A DNA stretch of 64,000 nucleotides from Ancylobacter sp. SL191 (GCF_026625645.1 NZ_CP113056.1:310001-374000), one strand, 5' to 3'. Positions 7,925-17,217 are shown, counted from the first letter of the stretch. Numbers and translations: made by a program. Notes: a model not told the origin generated them from the sequence alone.

Positions 7925-9040
7925 TCAGCCGAACAGCTCCGCCACCGCTTCCTCGGCGATGGCAAAACCGGTGGAAGCGCCGGTGCCGCTGGTTACCACC
8001 ACGAGGCGGATGTCGTCATGCGGCCGGTCGATGAAGGCAAGCCGGTCGCTCGCCGAGGCATAGGTGCCGATCCAGCGTTCCGTCACTTGCGGCCGGCGCC
8101 CGAACAGCGCGGCATATTCGTCAAGGATCAGCTCATCGACGAACTCCGGCGCGAAGGGATCGGGCGTGGCGCCGTAATGATGGCTATCGCCGACCACCAG
8201 CGAACCATCGGCCGACTGGACGACGATGAGATGAACGCCATGCTCCAGATGCGCGGCCTGCTCCACGGCAAGCCGGCGCTTCAGCGGCTCGGCCTCGGGA
8301 AGCTCGGCATAGCCGAGATAGCGGCCGAGCGAGAGGTCGGTCATCACCGAGCCGGGCAGCGAGCCGAGCGCGGGATCGCTGACGCGCAGCATGTGCAGCT
8401 TGCAGCGGGTGACGCCGTAGAGCTTGAAGCGGTCCTCGAACAGCGTGTGGAAATCATCGCCCGGCGCGACGACGATGCGCGCCGCGGTGACGGTGCCGCC
8501 GGAGGTGTGGACCTTGCCCGGCTCCACCCCGGTCACCGCCGTCTCGCGGCGGAAGGTGACGCCCTGCCCGGCGAGCCAGGCGGCGAGCTTGGGGATGGCG
8601 TGGCGCGATTCTACCCGCATGTCGTGCGGGCTCCACAGCGCGCCGGAGAGCTCGCCGGTCAGCGCCGGCAGGTGGTCGCGGGCCTCGTCCGGTGTCAGCA
8701 GTTCGCAGCCCTCGCCCATCTCGGTGGCGCGGAAGGCCTCCAGCACCGGCATAGCCTCGGCGCGGCGCCCGGCGACCAGCAGGCCGCGATGGATCACCTC
8801 GATGCCGGCCTGAGGCGCGATCTCGGCCCAGATGTCGCGCGAGCGCACAGCGCGGCGCCAGCATTCGCCGCGCTGCTGGCCGGTGACGGTGACGAAACCG
8901 AAATTGCGGATCGAGGCGCCATTGGCCTGCGCATCACGGTCGATCACCACAACCTTGAGGCCCCGCCTCAGCGCCGCGATCGCGTGACCCAGACCAACGA
9001 CTCCCGCGCCGACAATAGCGAGATCATAGCTGTGCGACAT
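7925..9040 (-). CDS. TIGR03364-type FAD-dependent oxidoreductase of phosphonate catabolism
   Basis: 371 residues from the ATG at 9040. The dinucleotide-binding motif GAGVVG is at residues 11-16, followed by an acidic strand end (VVVIDRD), as in the DAO/glycine-oxidase fold. ASIRNFGFVTVTGQ and the overall length fit the TIGR03364 family, which is repeatedly found with phnX. Relatives (PbfC-type enzymes) oxidise aminoethylphosphonate or its N-methyl form to phosphonoacetaldehyde. That route would explain phnX without phnW. A farther in-frame ATG at 9049 is possible. Exact substrate is not shown by sequence. Confidence 0.8.
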   Translation of the reverse strand: MSHSYDLAIVGAGVVGLGHAIAALRRGLKVVVIDRDAQANGASIRNFGFVTVTGQQRGECWRRAVRSRDIWAEIAPQAGIEVIHRGLLVAGRRAEAMPVLEAFRATEMGEGCELLTPDEARDHLPALTGELSGALWSPHDMRVESRHAIPKLAAWLAGQGVTFRRETAVTGVEPGKVHTSGGTVTAARIVVAPGDDFHTLFEDRFKLYGVTRCKLHMLRVSDPALGSLPGSVMTDLSLGRYLGYAELPEAEPLKRRLAVEQAAHLEHGVHLIVVQSADGSLVVGDSHHYGATPDPFAPEFVDELILDEYAALFGRRPQVTERWIGTYASASDRLAFIDRPHDDIRLVVVTSGTGASTGFAIAEEAVAELFG

Positions 9041-9161
9041 GGGAAGCATCCGGCAGAGCTGCAAAGGGAAAGACGGCAGAGGGGAAGGCGGGAGGTGGGA
9101 ACAGCCTCATAGCGCGTTCGCCGCCGGCGCGCTACGCGATCAAGGGCCGAACCTCGCGGGT

Positions 9162-11090
9162 TCAGTTGGCGGCGGCCGAGGTCTTGCGCATGGGCAGGCC
9201 GAGCGCGACCAGATCCTCGCGCACCTGGCGGGCGATCTCGGCGCGCGGGAAGAAGCGGGCGACCATCGCGTCGGTGTCGGCGGCCCAGAGCGGCGCGACC
9301 TCGGTAAGACGGCGTATGTCCGCGCGCGCGGCGTCCTCCTCGCCGGCGAGATGGGCGGCGAGCGCGCGGGCGAGCAGACCCGGCGCAAAACCCTCGCCCA
9401 TCAGCTGGTCGGCGGCGGCGGCCGCGCCCGGCGCATCGCCGCGCAGATAGGCGGCGATCACCTGGTAATAATCCACCGAGGGCGGCATGCCCGGGGCGAT
9501 CCTGGTGGCGCTCGCCAGCATTGCCTCCCCCCGCTCGACCTCGCCGAGCAGGATAAGCTGCCCGCCGAAGTCGGCGAGCACGTCGACATCATAGGGATTG
9601 AGCGCCAGCGCCGCCTCGCCGGCGGCCAGCACCCCGCCACGCTCGCCGCGGAAGAAATGCACATGCATCAGCACGCGCTGGGCGAGGGAACTGGTCGGGG
9701 CAAGTTCCACCGCCTGCTCGGCAGCGGCCAGCGCCCGATTCGCGGCGGGCTTAGGCGAAGCAGCGGGGGCAGCGTTGCGGATCTCGTCGAGCGTCAGCTC
9801 GGCCAGCAGCGCATAGCCCAGCGCGAAGCCGCGATCGGCCGCTACGGCGGCTTCGAGGCAGGCGCGCGCCCGCTCGTGCTCCTCCGGCCGGTAGGAGCGC
9901 CAGTAGGAATAGGCGAGCAGCACGCAGCCATAGGGACCGGCACTGGCGGGGCCGCCCGCCGCCATCACCTGTGCCCGCGCCCGCGCCTGAATGACGCCAT
10001 AGGGCTCGGCGATCGCCGCCATGATGTCGCGCACCAGCGCGACCTCCGAGGCGGTGACGTCGCCGCCGCGCTTCAGGCTGTCGAACTCGCGCGACCAGAC
10101 GATGGTGCCGTCGCACATGTCGGAGAGCCGCAGCAGCAGCGAGATGCTGCCATCGTCATGGTTCTCCACCAGCCCGCCGAGGGCGAACACCGAATGCGGC
10201 GAGTTGCTGCCCGGCCCGCAATCGAGCGCGGGACGCACATCCGGGCTCGCCAGCACGTCCAGCAGGTCGAAATGGGCGAGCGCGTCGCGCACCCGCACCT
10301 CCAGCGCGCGGGCGGTGAAGTCGCCGCTGGTGACGGCGCCGGCCGAGCCGGTGATCTCGCTCGGCGGCAGCGGCTTGCCACCGGTGGAATCGAAGGCGCG
10401 CACCTCGATCATCGGCATGCCCAGCCGGTTGGCGCGCTCCACCGGCTTCAGCGCGGCGCTGGAGACAAGCGCGCGCCAGCCGACGGGATCGACCATGTCG
10501 ACGGTGAAGGCGGTGACGAGCAGGACCGCGAGCAGGAAAAGCGTACCGAGGGCGACGAGCCGCGGCAGGCGGCGGCGGGCGCCCGGCGCGCCAGCGCTCT
10601 CGGGCAACGCGGGAGAGAGGGGTGCGTCGGAAGGAGCCCCATCCTCGGTTTCTGCGGCTGGCTCGGTCTCGGGCGCGAGCGGCGCCTCGCTGCCCCGCCG
10701 AAGCACGAATTGCGGTACATAACTACCGCGCGGCACGGCGATTTCGATCTCATCGCCCGCCCCCGCCCCGGCATAGTAGCGCTCCAGCGCCCGGCGCAGC
10801 CGGGTGGCCTCGACGCGGACGATAGGATCGGTCTGCGGGTCGAAGGAGGCGTCGCGGCCCAGCGCCTCGACCGCGATCGTGTAGCCCTTGATGGCGTCGG
10901 CCCGGCCCTGCAGCGTCGCCTCGACGATGAAGCGCAGGATGGTCGACAGTTGCGGGGAGGAGCGCAGTTCTTCCGATTCCAGCACCTGCGCCAAGGCCCG
11001 GCGCACCGCCTCGGGCGGCGGCTCGACCGGCGCGTCGCCGCCGGTCGCCACCGGCGTGGCCGCGCTATCGGCTGTGGGGCTATCGGACAT
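9162..11090 (-). CDS. Membrane-anchored TPR protein with N-terminal regulatory-type domain
   Basis: 642 residues from the ATG at 11090 (AGGAC about nine bases upstream); the frame can be extended to a TTG at 11153. Residues ~25-130 carry a domain seen in many rhizobial TPR/adenylate-cyclase-like proteins (SPQLSTILRFIVEA, DPIVRVEATRLRRALERYY, PRGSYVPQF). A membrane helix spans about 176-198, then a TolB-like region and several TPR-like helical repeats to the C-terminus. No cyclase catalytic domain is visible. It is encoded just upstream of the FAD/phnX pair (121-base gap) and divergent from an aminotransferase. I infer a sensory or regulatory role; function unknown. Confidence 0.7.
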   Translation of the reverse strand: MSDSPTADSAATPVATGGDAPVEPPPEAVRRALAQVLESEELRSSPQLSTILRFIVEATLQGRADAIKGYTIAVEALGRDASFDPQTDPIVRVEATRLRRALERYYAGAGAGDEIEIAVPRGSYVPQFVLRRGSEAPLAPETEPAAETEDGAPSDAPLSPALPESAGAPGARRRLPRLVALGTLFLLAVLLVTAFTVDMVDPVGWRALVSSAALKPVERANRLGMPMIEVRAFDSTGGKPLPPSEITGSAGAVTSGDFTARALEVRVRDALAHFDLLDVLASPDVRPALDCGPGSNSPHSVFALGGLVENHDDGSISLLLRLSDMCDGTIVWSREFDSLKRGGDVTASEVALVRDIMAAIAEPYGVIQARARAQVMAAGGPASAGPYGCVLLAYSYWRSYRPEEHERARACLEAAVAADRGFALGYALLAELTLDEIRNAAPAASPKPAANRALAAAEQAVELAPTSSLAQRVLMHVHFFRGERGGVLAAGEAALALNPYDVDVLADFGGQLILLGEVERGEAMLASATRIAPGMPPSVDYYQVIAAYLRGDAPGAAAAADQLMGEGFAPGLLARALAAHLAGEEDAARADIRRLTEVAPLWAADTDAMVARFFPRAEIARQVREDLVALGLPMRKTSAAAN

Positions 11091-11413
11091 CAGGCTGTCC
11101 TGTGAACGGAATGCACGCACCCGGTAGGCCAGCGGGATGCGCTTGTCGACCAAATAACGTGACGCTGGGTGACTGTAACGCCCCGTAAGGCAAGTTCATG
11201 ACCACCCCTGCCGCGTCGCCCGCACGGCGGGGCACATAGCGAGGCACATGACGAGGAAGGAGGGCGCGGCGGGGTGCCACGGGGCCGTTGGGCGCCACGC
11301 CAGAAAGGAAAGTGATCACATCATAATTATTTCTCGTGAGCGCGGGCGTGCTCAAGCATTATACATGATCAAAAGCGCGGCCCCCACCTATGGACCGTCT
11401 ACCGGAGCTCATC
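11091..11413. other. Divergent intergenic region, 323 bases
   Basis: This gap lies between the TPR gene (leftward) and the aminotransferase gene (rightward) and must hold promoters for both. It is GC-rich up to about 11315, then has a short AT-rich patch (about 11317-11338, catcataattatttctcgtg). I see no convincing sigma-70 pair, riboswitch or palindrome longer than 6 bp arms. Reading frames crossing it have no family resemblance. Confidence 0.5.
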
Positions 11414-12760
11414 ATGTCCGTCGCCTATGATTACGATCTCGCCACCACCACCCCGAACGACCTTGAGGCGTTCTGGATGGGCTTCACCGCGAACCGCGCC
11501 TTCAAGCGTCGCCCGCGCATGGTCTCCAAGGCGAAGGACATGCACTATTACACGCCGGAGGGCCGGGCGATCCTCGACGGTTCCGCCGGCCTGTGGTGCT
11601 CCAATGCCGGCCACAACCGGGCGCCCATCGTCGCCGCGATCCAGAAGCAGGCGGCGGAGATGGACTTCGCCCCGACCTTCCAGTTCGGCCACCCGCTCGC
11701 CTTCAAGGCGGCCTCGCGCATTGCCGAGCTGGCGCCGGGCGATCTCGATCACGTGTTCTTCTGCAACTCCGGTTCGGAAGCCGGCGACACCGCGCTGAAG
11801 ATCGCGCTGGCCTTCCATGCCGTGACCGGCAAGGGCACCCGCACCCGCCTGATCGGCCGCGAGCGCGGCTATCACGGCGTCGGCTTCGGCGGCATCACGG
11901 TCGGCGGGATCTCGCCCAACCGCCGCTTCTTCGGCAGCCTGCTGGCGGGCGCCGACCACCTGCCGCACACCTATGACCGCGAGAAGCAGGCCTTCTCCAA
12001 GGGCGAGCCGGAATGGGGCGCCGAGCGCGCCGAGGCGCTGGAGGGCATCGTCGCCCTGCATGACGCGCAGACCATCGCCGCCGTCATCGTCGAGCCGATG
12101 GCTGGCTCCACCGGCGGCCTGCCCGCGCCCAAGGGCTATCTCAAGCGCCTGCGCGAGATTTGCGACAAGTACGGCATCCTGCTGATCTTCGACGAGGTCA
12201 TCACCGGCTTCGGCCGCCTCGGCTTCCCCTTCGCCGCCGAGCGCTATGGCGTGGTGCCGGACATGATCACCTTCGCCAAGGGCGTGACCTCCGGCGCGGT
12301 GCCGATGGGCGGCGTGATCGTGCGCAAGCACATCTACGACACCTTCATGAACGGCCCGGAGCATGTGATCGAGCTGTTCCACGGCTATACCTATTCCGGC
12401 CATCCGCTGGCCTGCGCCGCCTCGCTGGCGACGCTGGACGTCTACCGCGACGAAGCCCTGTTCGAGCGCGCCCGCGCCATGGAGCCGACCTTCGCCGACG
12501 CGGTGATGACGCTGAAGGGCAAGCCCGGCCTGCTGGACATCCGCACCGTCGGCCTCGTCGCCGCCTTCGACATGGCGCCGAAGCCCGAGACGCCCGGCAA
12601 GCGCGGCTATGAGGCGATGGAGCATGCCTTCCACGAGGAGAGTCTGATGTTCCGCGCGACCGGCGACACCATCGCCGTGAGCCCGCCGCTCATCATCAAC
12701 GAGTCGCAGATTGGCGAACTGGTCGAGAAGATCGGCAAGACCATCGACGCGGTGATGTGA
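11414..12760 (+). CDS. Class III aminotransferase, beta-alanine-pyruvate (omega-amino acid) type
   Basis: 448 residues from the ATG at 11414, which has GGAG eight bases upstream; an in-frame ATG 24 bases earlier lacks a site. The start (FWMGFTANRAFKRRPRM, DGSAGLWCSNAGHNR) is typical of beta-alanine-pyruvate transaminases. PLP-site features: NSGSEA for the phosphate cup, IFDEVITGFGR for the pyridine-N Asp, and K289 in TFAKGVTSGAVPMGG. It likely moves an amino group from beta-alanine or a related omega-amine to pyruvate, giving malonate semialdehyde. PbfA, a lyase of this fold in phosphonate clusters, is an alternative, but the sequence fits the transaminase better. Confidence 0.85.
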   Translation: MSVAYDYDLATTTPNDLEAFWMGFTANRAFKRRPRMVSKAKDMHYYTPEGRAILDGSAGLWCSNAGHNRAPIVAAIQKQAAEMDFAPTFQFGHPLAFKAASRIAELAPGDLDHVFFCNSGSEAGDTALKIALAFHAVTGKGTRTRLIGRERGYHGVGFGGITVGGISPNRRFFGSLLAGADHLPHTYDREKQAFSKGEPEWGAERAEALEGIVALHDAQTIAAVIVEPMAGSTGGLPAPKGYLKRLREICDKYGILLIFDEVITGFGRLGFPFAAERYGVVPDMITFAKGVTSGAVPMGGVIVRKHIYDTFMNGPEHVIELFHGYTYSGHPLACAASLATLDVYRDEALFERARAMEPTFADAVMTLKGKPGLLDIRTVGLVAAFDMAPKPETPGKRGYEAMEHAFHEESLMFRATGDTIAVSPPLIINESQIGELVEKIGKTIDAVM

Positions 12761-12775
12761 GGCCGGCAGGCCTTC

Positions 12776-12895
12776 ACGTCATCCCGGCCCTCTATGAAGA
12801 TGTCATCCCGGCCGCGCCAAGCGCGCGCCGGGATCGCTCTCCGGCCTCTCCCACGCGATCCCGGATCTGGCCTGACGGCCATTCCGGGATGACGT
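12776..12895. repeat. Intergenic palindromic element (REP-like), copy 1
   Basis: A perfect 12-bp inverted repeat, ACGTCATCCCGG (12776-12787) and CCGGGATGACGT (12884-12895), bounds the element. Inside are a second GTCATCCCGG (12802-12811) and two smaller hairpins (TCCCGGC..GCCGGGA around a GC-rich core, and TCCCGGATCT..ATTCCGGGA). Such compact structured elements are common between genes of Hyphomicrobiales. It sits between the aminotransferase and hrpB and could act as transcript-end structure. Confidence 0.7.
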
Positions 12896-12954
12896 TTGTT
12901 GGATGCCCCGGACGCAGCGACGTCCGGCGCACATTTCTGCTATGAGCGGGCGCC

Positions 12955-15444
12955 ATGCGCGCCTTCGACCAGCCCCTCCCCATTGACGATGCCCTGCCCG
13001 CACTGGCGGGCGTCCTGCGCGCGCGCAGTTCCGCCGTGCTGGTCGCCCCGCCCGGCGCGGGCAAGACGACGCGCGTGCCGCTCGCCTTGCTGGATGAGCC
13101 GTGGGTCGCCGGCCGCAAGATCCTCGTGCTGGAACCGCGCCGCATCGCCGCCCGCGCCGCCGCCGAGCGCATGGCCGCGACGCTGGGCGAGAGCGCCGGC
13201 CAGACCGTCGGCTACCGTGCCCGCTTCGGCTCCAAAGTGGGGCGTGCGACCCGCATCGAGGTCATCACCGAGGGCATCTTCACCCGCATGATGCTGGACG
13301 ACCCGGAGCTGTCCGGCGTCGCCGCCGTGCTGTTCGACGAGTTCCACGAGCGCAGCCTCGACGCCGATCTCGGCCTTGCCCTCGCCCTCGACGCCCAGGG
13401 CGCGCTGCGCGAGGATCTGCGACTGCTGGTCATGTCCGCGACGCTGGACGGCGCCCGCGTCGCCCGGCTGCTCGGAGCCGAGGCGCCGGTGATCGAAAGC
13501 CTCGGCCGCGCCTTTCCGATCGAGACCCGCTATCTCGGGCGCGACCCGCGCGCGCCGATCGACCGGCAGATGGCGGAGGCGGTGCAGCACGCGCTGGCCA
13601 GCGAGGCCGGCTCCATCCTCGCCTTCCTGCCCGGCGCCGGCGAGATTCGCCGCACCGAGCGCGTACTGCACGAGGCGATCCGCGACCCCTCGGTCGACAT
13701 CGCCCCGCTCTACGGCGCACTTGATCCGCGCGAGCAGGACCGCGCCATCGCGCCATCGCCGGCCGGGCGGCGCAAAGTGGTGCTGGCGACCTCCATCGCC
13801 GAGACCAGCCTCACCATCGAGGGCGTGCGCGTCGTCATCGACAGCGGCCTTGCCCGCGTGCCGCGTTTCGAGCCGGGCTTCGGGCTGACGCGGCTGGAGA
13901 CGGTGCGCGTTTCCCGTGCCGCCGCCGACCAGCGCCGTGGCCGCGCCGGCCGCACCGCGCCGGGCGTGTGCCTGCGGCTCTGGAACGAGCCGGAAACGGC
14001 GAGCCTTCCGGCCTTCGCGGCGCCGGAAATCCTCGCCGCCGACCTCTCCCGCCTCGTGCTCGACCTCGCCGTCTGGGGCGTGCGCGAGCCCGGCGCGCTG
14101 GCCTTCCTCGATCCGCCGCCCGATGCCGCGTGGCGGGAGGCGCAGGCGCTGCTGCGCACGCTCGGCGCGCTCGATGCCGACGGGCAGGCGAGCGAGCGCG
14201 GCCGGGCCATGGCGCGCCTGCCGCTGGAGCCGCGCCTCGCCCGCATGGTGATCGACGGCGCCGCGCGGGGCGCCGGGCTCATGGCGGGGCGCATCGCCGC
14301 CATCGTTTCGGAACGCGGACTGGGCGGGGATGGCGTCGACCTCGCCCACCGGCTGGACGGCTTCGCACGCGAGAGCGGACGGCGGGTGGAGGAAGCCCGG
14401 CGCCTCGCCGAGCGCTGGGCGCGCGAAGCCGAGGGCCTCGCCAGCCGAACGCCACATCATGATACCTCGCTCTTCGCTCCTTCCCCCGCCGCGCTGCTGG
14501 CGCTGGCCTTTCCCGACCGCGTGGCGCGGGCCCGCGGCGACGGGCGGCGCTTCGTGCTGGCCAATGGGCGCGGCGCGGCGATGGACCCTGCCGCAGCGCT
14601 CGCCCGCGCGCCCTTTCTCGCCGTGGCGGAGCTGACCGGCACGGCGGATGAGGCGCGCATCCTGCTCGCGGCGGAACTTACCGAAGCGGAGCTGGAAGCC
14701 GAGTTCGGCGACGCCATCACGCAGGCCATTGAGACCAGTTTCGATGCCGCCGCCGGTGCCCTGCGGGCCCGGCAGGTGCGCCGGCTTGGCGGGCTGGTGC
14801 TCGCCGAGCGCCCGGCGGCAGTGAAAGCCGGGCCGGAGACCGCGCGGGCGCTCGCGCAGGCGGCGCAGTCACGGGGGCTGGAGCGGCTCGGCTGGTCGGA
14901 TCATCAGCGTCAATGGCTCGACCGGGTGCGCTTTCTCCATGCCCGCCTGCCGGAGACTTGGCCGGATCTGTCCTGGGAGCAGATGGCAGAGGGCGTGGAG
15001 GACTGGCTGGCACCTGAGCTCGACGGACTGACCAGCCTCGGCCAGATCGACGCCAGCCGGCTCGGTCAGGCGTTGCAGGCCCTTCTGCCCTGGGAACTCG
15101 CCGGACGGCTCGACGCGGAGGCGCCGACGCATATCGAAGTGCCAACGGGTAGCAAAATACCGGTCGATTACGCCGCCGAGGGTGGCCCGATGCTGAGCGT
15201 GCGGGTGCAGGAGCTTTTCGGCCTCAAGACCCATCCGAGCCTCGCGCAGGGCCGGGTGCCGCTGACGCTGGCGCTGCTCTCCCCCGCCCACCGGCCGATC
15301 CAGCTCACGCGCGACCTGCCGGCCTTCTGGGCCGGCTCCTGGCGCGACGTGCGCGCCGACATGCGCGGGCGCTACCCCCGCCATCCCTGGCCGGAAGACC
15401 CGGCCCATGCCGAGCCGACCCGCCGCGCCAAGCCGCGGAGTTGA
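12955..15444 (+). CDS. hrpB: ATP-dependent DEAH-box helicase HrpB
   Basis: 829 residues, the normal HrpB length. Helicase motifs in order: I PPGAGKTT (32-39), II DEFH (128-131), III SAT (MSATLDG), VI QRRGRAGR, followed by the HA2/OB-fold and the family's C-terminal HrpB domain ending in the typical RGRYPRHPWPEDP. HrpB is a bacterial RNA helicase of the DEAH family whose cellular role is poorly defined. It is monocistronic here, placed after an intergenic palindromic element and before a 215-base gap. Confidence 0.95.
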   Translation: MRAFDQPLPIDDALPALAGVLRARSSAVLVAPPGAGKTTRVPLALLDEPWVAGRKILVLEPRRIAARAAAERMAATLGESAGQTVGYRARFGSKVGRATRIEVITEGIFTRMMLDDPELSGVAAVLFDEFHERSLDADLGLALALDAQGALREDLRLLVMSATLDGARVARLLGAEAPVIESLGRAFPIETRYLGRDPRAPIDRQMAEAVQHALASEAGSILAFLPGAGEIRRTERVLHEAIRDPSVDIAPLYGALDPREQDRAIAPSPAGRRKVVLATSIAETSLTIEGVRVVIDSGLARVPRFEPGFGLTRLETVRVSRAAADQRRGRAGRTAPGVCLRLWNEPETASLPAFAAPEILAADLSRLVLDLAVWGVREPGALAFLDPPPDAAWREAQALLRTLGALDADGQASERGRAMARLPLEPRLARMVIDGAARGAGLMAGRIAAIVSERGLGGDGVDLAHRLDGFARESGRRVEEARRLAERWAREAEGLASRTPHHDTSLFAPSPAALLALAFPDRVARARGDGRRFVLANGRGAAMDPAAALARAPFLAVAELTGTADEARILLAAELTEAELEAEFGDAITQAIETSFDAAAGALRARQVRRLGGLVLAERPAAVKAGPETARALAQAAQSRGLERLGWSDHQRQWLDRVRFLHARLPETWPDLSWEQMAEGVEDWLAPELDGLTSLGQIDASRLGQALQALLPWELAGRLDAEAPTHIEVPTGSKIPVDYAAEGGPMLSVRVQELFGLKTHPSLAQGRVPLTLALLSPAHRPIQLTRDLPAFWAGSWRDVRADMRGRYPRHPWPEDPAHAEPTRRAKPRS

Positions 15445-15659
15445 GGCGCGCCGCTGAGCCACGTCGGCCCAGCCGGCGTTGCATCGAATCCTGAACGATC
15501 CGGCTGCAAAGCATTAACCACGGAGGCAGTAACCGCCCCGCCAAACGGCGTGGAGCGAGCGATTTAACGCGCGGTCAACATCTGCGGCGCAGGCTGAACC
15601 CACAACAAAATCTGTCCGAAGACAGATAGCGGCAAAGACAGCGCAAGCAGAGTAGGCCC

Positions 15660-15872
15660 ATGAGAGAGCTGGTTGACAGGGAGCTGATCGGTCGCGACAT
15701 GCGGCGGCGCGCAGCGGTTGCCCGCCGCGGGCACAGCACCGGCCTGGAATACGGGCTGATCGCCGCCGCACTCGCCATCGCCATCGTCACGGTGGTCGCC
15801 GGGCTCAGCGCCCGCTATGGCGGGGAGGCGAATGCCGCCGCCACGATGACCGTCGACCGGGCGGCGCGCTGA
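15660..15872 (+). CDS. Small Flp-type (type IVb) pilin-like protein
   Basis: 70 residues. A basic leader is followed by RRGHSTGLEYGLIAAALAIAIVTVVAGLSARYG, closely like the Flp pilin core (G, then E-Y-G-L-I-A-A and a hydrophobic helix). In classic Flp pilins the Glu is at +5 after the cleaved Gly; here Glu is at +6 after G24, so processing may differ. Start at ATG 15660 has only a weak ribosome site; ATG 15699 is an alternative. No tad/cpa secretion genes are nearby, so it would depend on a locus elsewhere. The 215 bases upstream hold a short inverted repeat (TCTGTC-CGAA-GACAGA) and no gene that I see. Confidence 0.6.
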   Translation: MRELVDRELIGRDMRRRAAVARRGHSTGLEYGLIAAALAIAIVTVVAGLSARYGGEANAAATMTVDRAAR

Positions 15873-15876
15873 GGCG

Positions 15877-17196
15877 TCAGCCCATGACCGGCGCGCGCCG
15901 GCGCGGCACAACGGCGCGGCCGACGAGGATCTTGTCCACCCGCCGCCCATCCATGTCCACCACCTCGAAGCGCCAGCCCAGCGTCTCGAAGACGGCGCCT
16001 TCCTGCGGCAGCTTCTTGAGCTCGTGCAGCACGAAGCCCGCCGCTGTGTGGAAACCGGCCTCCTGCGGCAGCCGTATGCCAAGCACCTCCGCCAGTTCGT
16101 CCACCGGCGTCGATCCCGCGACCAGATAGCTGCCATCGGCGCGCTCGACCACGTCGGGCTTCACCTGCCCGCCCTCGTCGAACACGACCGAGCCGGCGAT
16201 GGTGTCGAGCAAGTCCGCCGGTGTCAGCACGCCGACCATCGAGCCATATTCATCGACGACCAGCGCCAGCGGGGATTCCGAGTGGCGCAGCACCTTCATG
16301 GCGTCGAGCGCGCCGGCGGTCTCCACCAGCACCGCGCCCGGCTTCACATATTGGCGCGGATCCGGTGTCTCGCCGTTCAGATAGGCTTCCAGCAGGTCGC
16401 GAATGTCGATGACGCCAGTGGCCTCCTCCGGCGTGCCCTCGCAGGCGGGCATGCGGGTGTGGCGTGTCTCGCGAATGGTCTGGCGCACCGCGTCGGGGTC
16501 ATCCGTCAGGTCGATCCAGTCGACCTCGGTGCGCGGCGTCATCACCGCGCGGACCGGGCGATCGGCGAGGCGCATGACGCCGGCGATCATCCGCCGCTCA
16601 TCCGGGTCGATCACGCCGGCGGTCTCGGCTTCGGCGACGATGGCGCGGATTTCCTCGTCGGTGACGTTGCCGTCCTCGCCCTTGCTCTGCTCGCCCAGCA
16701 GCCGCAGCACGGCGCGCGAGGAGATGTCGAGCAGCCACACCGCCGGCGCGGCAACGCGCGACAGTACCATCATACCGGGAGCCACGAGGGTCGCCAGCTT
16801 CTCCGGGCTCTGCAAGGCCAGACGCTTGGGAATGAGCTCGCCGAGGATCAGCGAGATATAGGTGATCGCCGCTACCACCAGCGAATAGCCGAGGCCATCG
16901 GCAAGGCCGGGCGACAGGCCAAGGTCGCGCAGCCATTCGCCGAGCCGGCCGCCCAGCGTCGCGCCGGAAAAGGCGCCGGCGAGGATGCCGATCAGCGTGA
17001 TGCCGATCTGGACGGTCGAGAGGAATCGGCCGGGATCGGCCGCGAGGGACAGCGCGATGCGGGCACCGCGCGAGCCTTTATCCGCCATGGCCCGCAAGCG
17101 CGCGGGACGGGCCGAGACCACTGAGAGCTCGGCCATGGCGAGGACGCCGTTGATCAGCACAAGCAGGACAACGACGGCGATTTCAAAGAGAGGCAT
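15877..17196 (-). CDS. CorC/HlyC-type transporter-associated protein (DUF21-CBS-CorC)
   Basis: 439 residues. The N-terminal ~190 residues form the DUF21 (CNNM) membrane domain with about four helices (FEIAVVVLLVLINGVLAMAELS first). A paired CBS domain follows (RAVMTPRTEVDWIDL, then LALVVDEYGSMVGVLTPADLLDTIAG), then a CorC_HlyC domain near 345-425 (ADGSYLVAGSTPVDELAEVLG, ETLGWRFEVVDMDGRRVDKI). CNNM relatives handle Mg2+ or Na+; the hemolysin label is historical. It is convergent with the pilin-like gene and divergent from aroC. Confidence 0.9.
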   Translation of the reverse strand: MPLFEIAVVVLLVLINGVLAMAELSVVSARPARLRAMADKGSRGARIALSLAADPGRFLSTVQIGITLIGILAGAFSGATLGGRLGEWLRDLGLSPGLADGLGYSLVVAAITYISLILGELIPKRLALQSPEKLATLVAPGMMVLSRVAAPAVWLLDISSRAVLRLLGEQSKGEDGNVTDEEIRAIVAEAETAGVIDPDERRMIAGVMRLADRPVRAVMTPRTEVDWIDLTDDPDAVRQTIRETRHTRMPACEGTPEEATGVIDIRDLLEAYLNGETPDPRQYVKPGAVLVETAGALDAMKVLRHSESPLALVVDEYGSMVGVLTPADLLDTIAGSVVFDEGGQVKPDVVERADGSYLVAGSTPVDELAEVLGIRLPQEAGFHTAAGFVLHELKKLPQEGAVFETLGWRFEVVDMDGRRVDKILVGRAVVPRRRAPVMG

Positions 17197-17217
17197 TGGG
17201 TCCGTGAGGGTAAACTA

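Noticed and set aside
9039..11105. A 688-residue open frame antisense to the TPR gene
   Set aside because: Shadow of GC-rich coding on the opposite strand; no recognisable fold.
11414..12760. PbfA-type phosphonate lyase instead of an aminotransferase
   Set aside because: The N-terminal and PLP motifs match beta-alanine-pyruvate transaminases; proximity to phnX alone is not enough.
12940..14460. A 506-residue frame antisense to hrpB
   Set aside because: hrpB carries all helicase motifs; the antisense frame is compositional.
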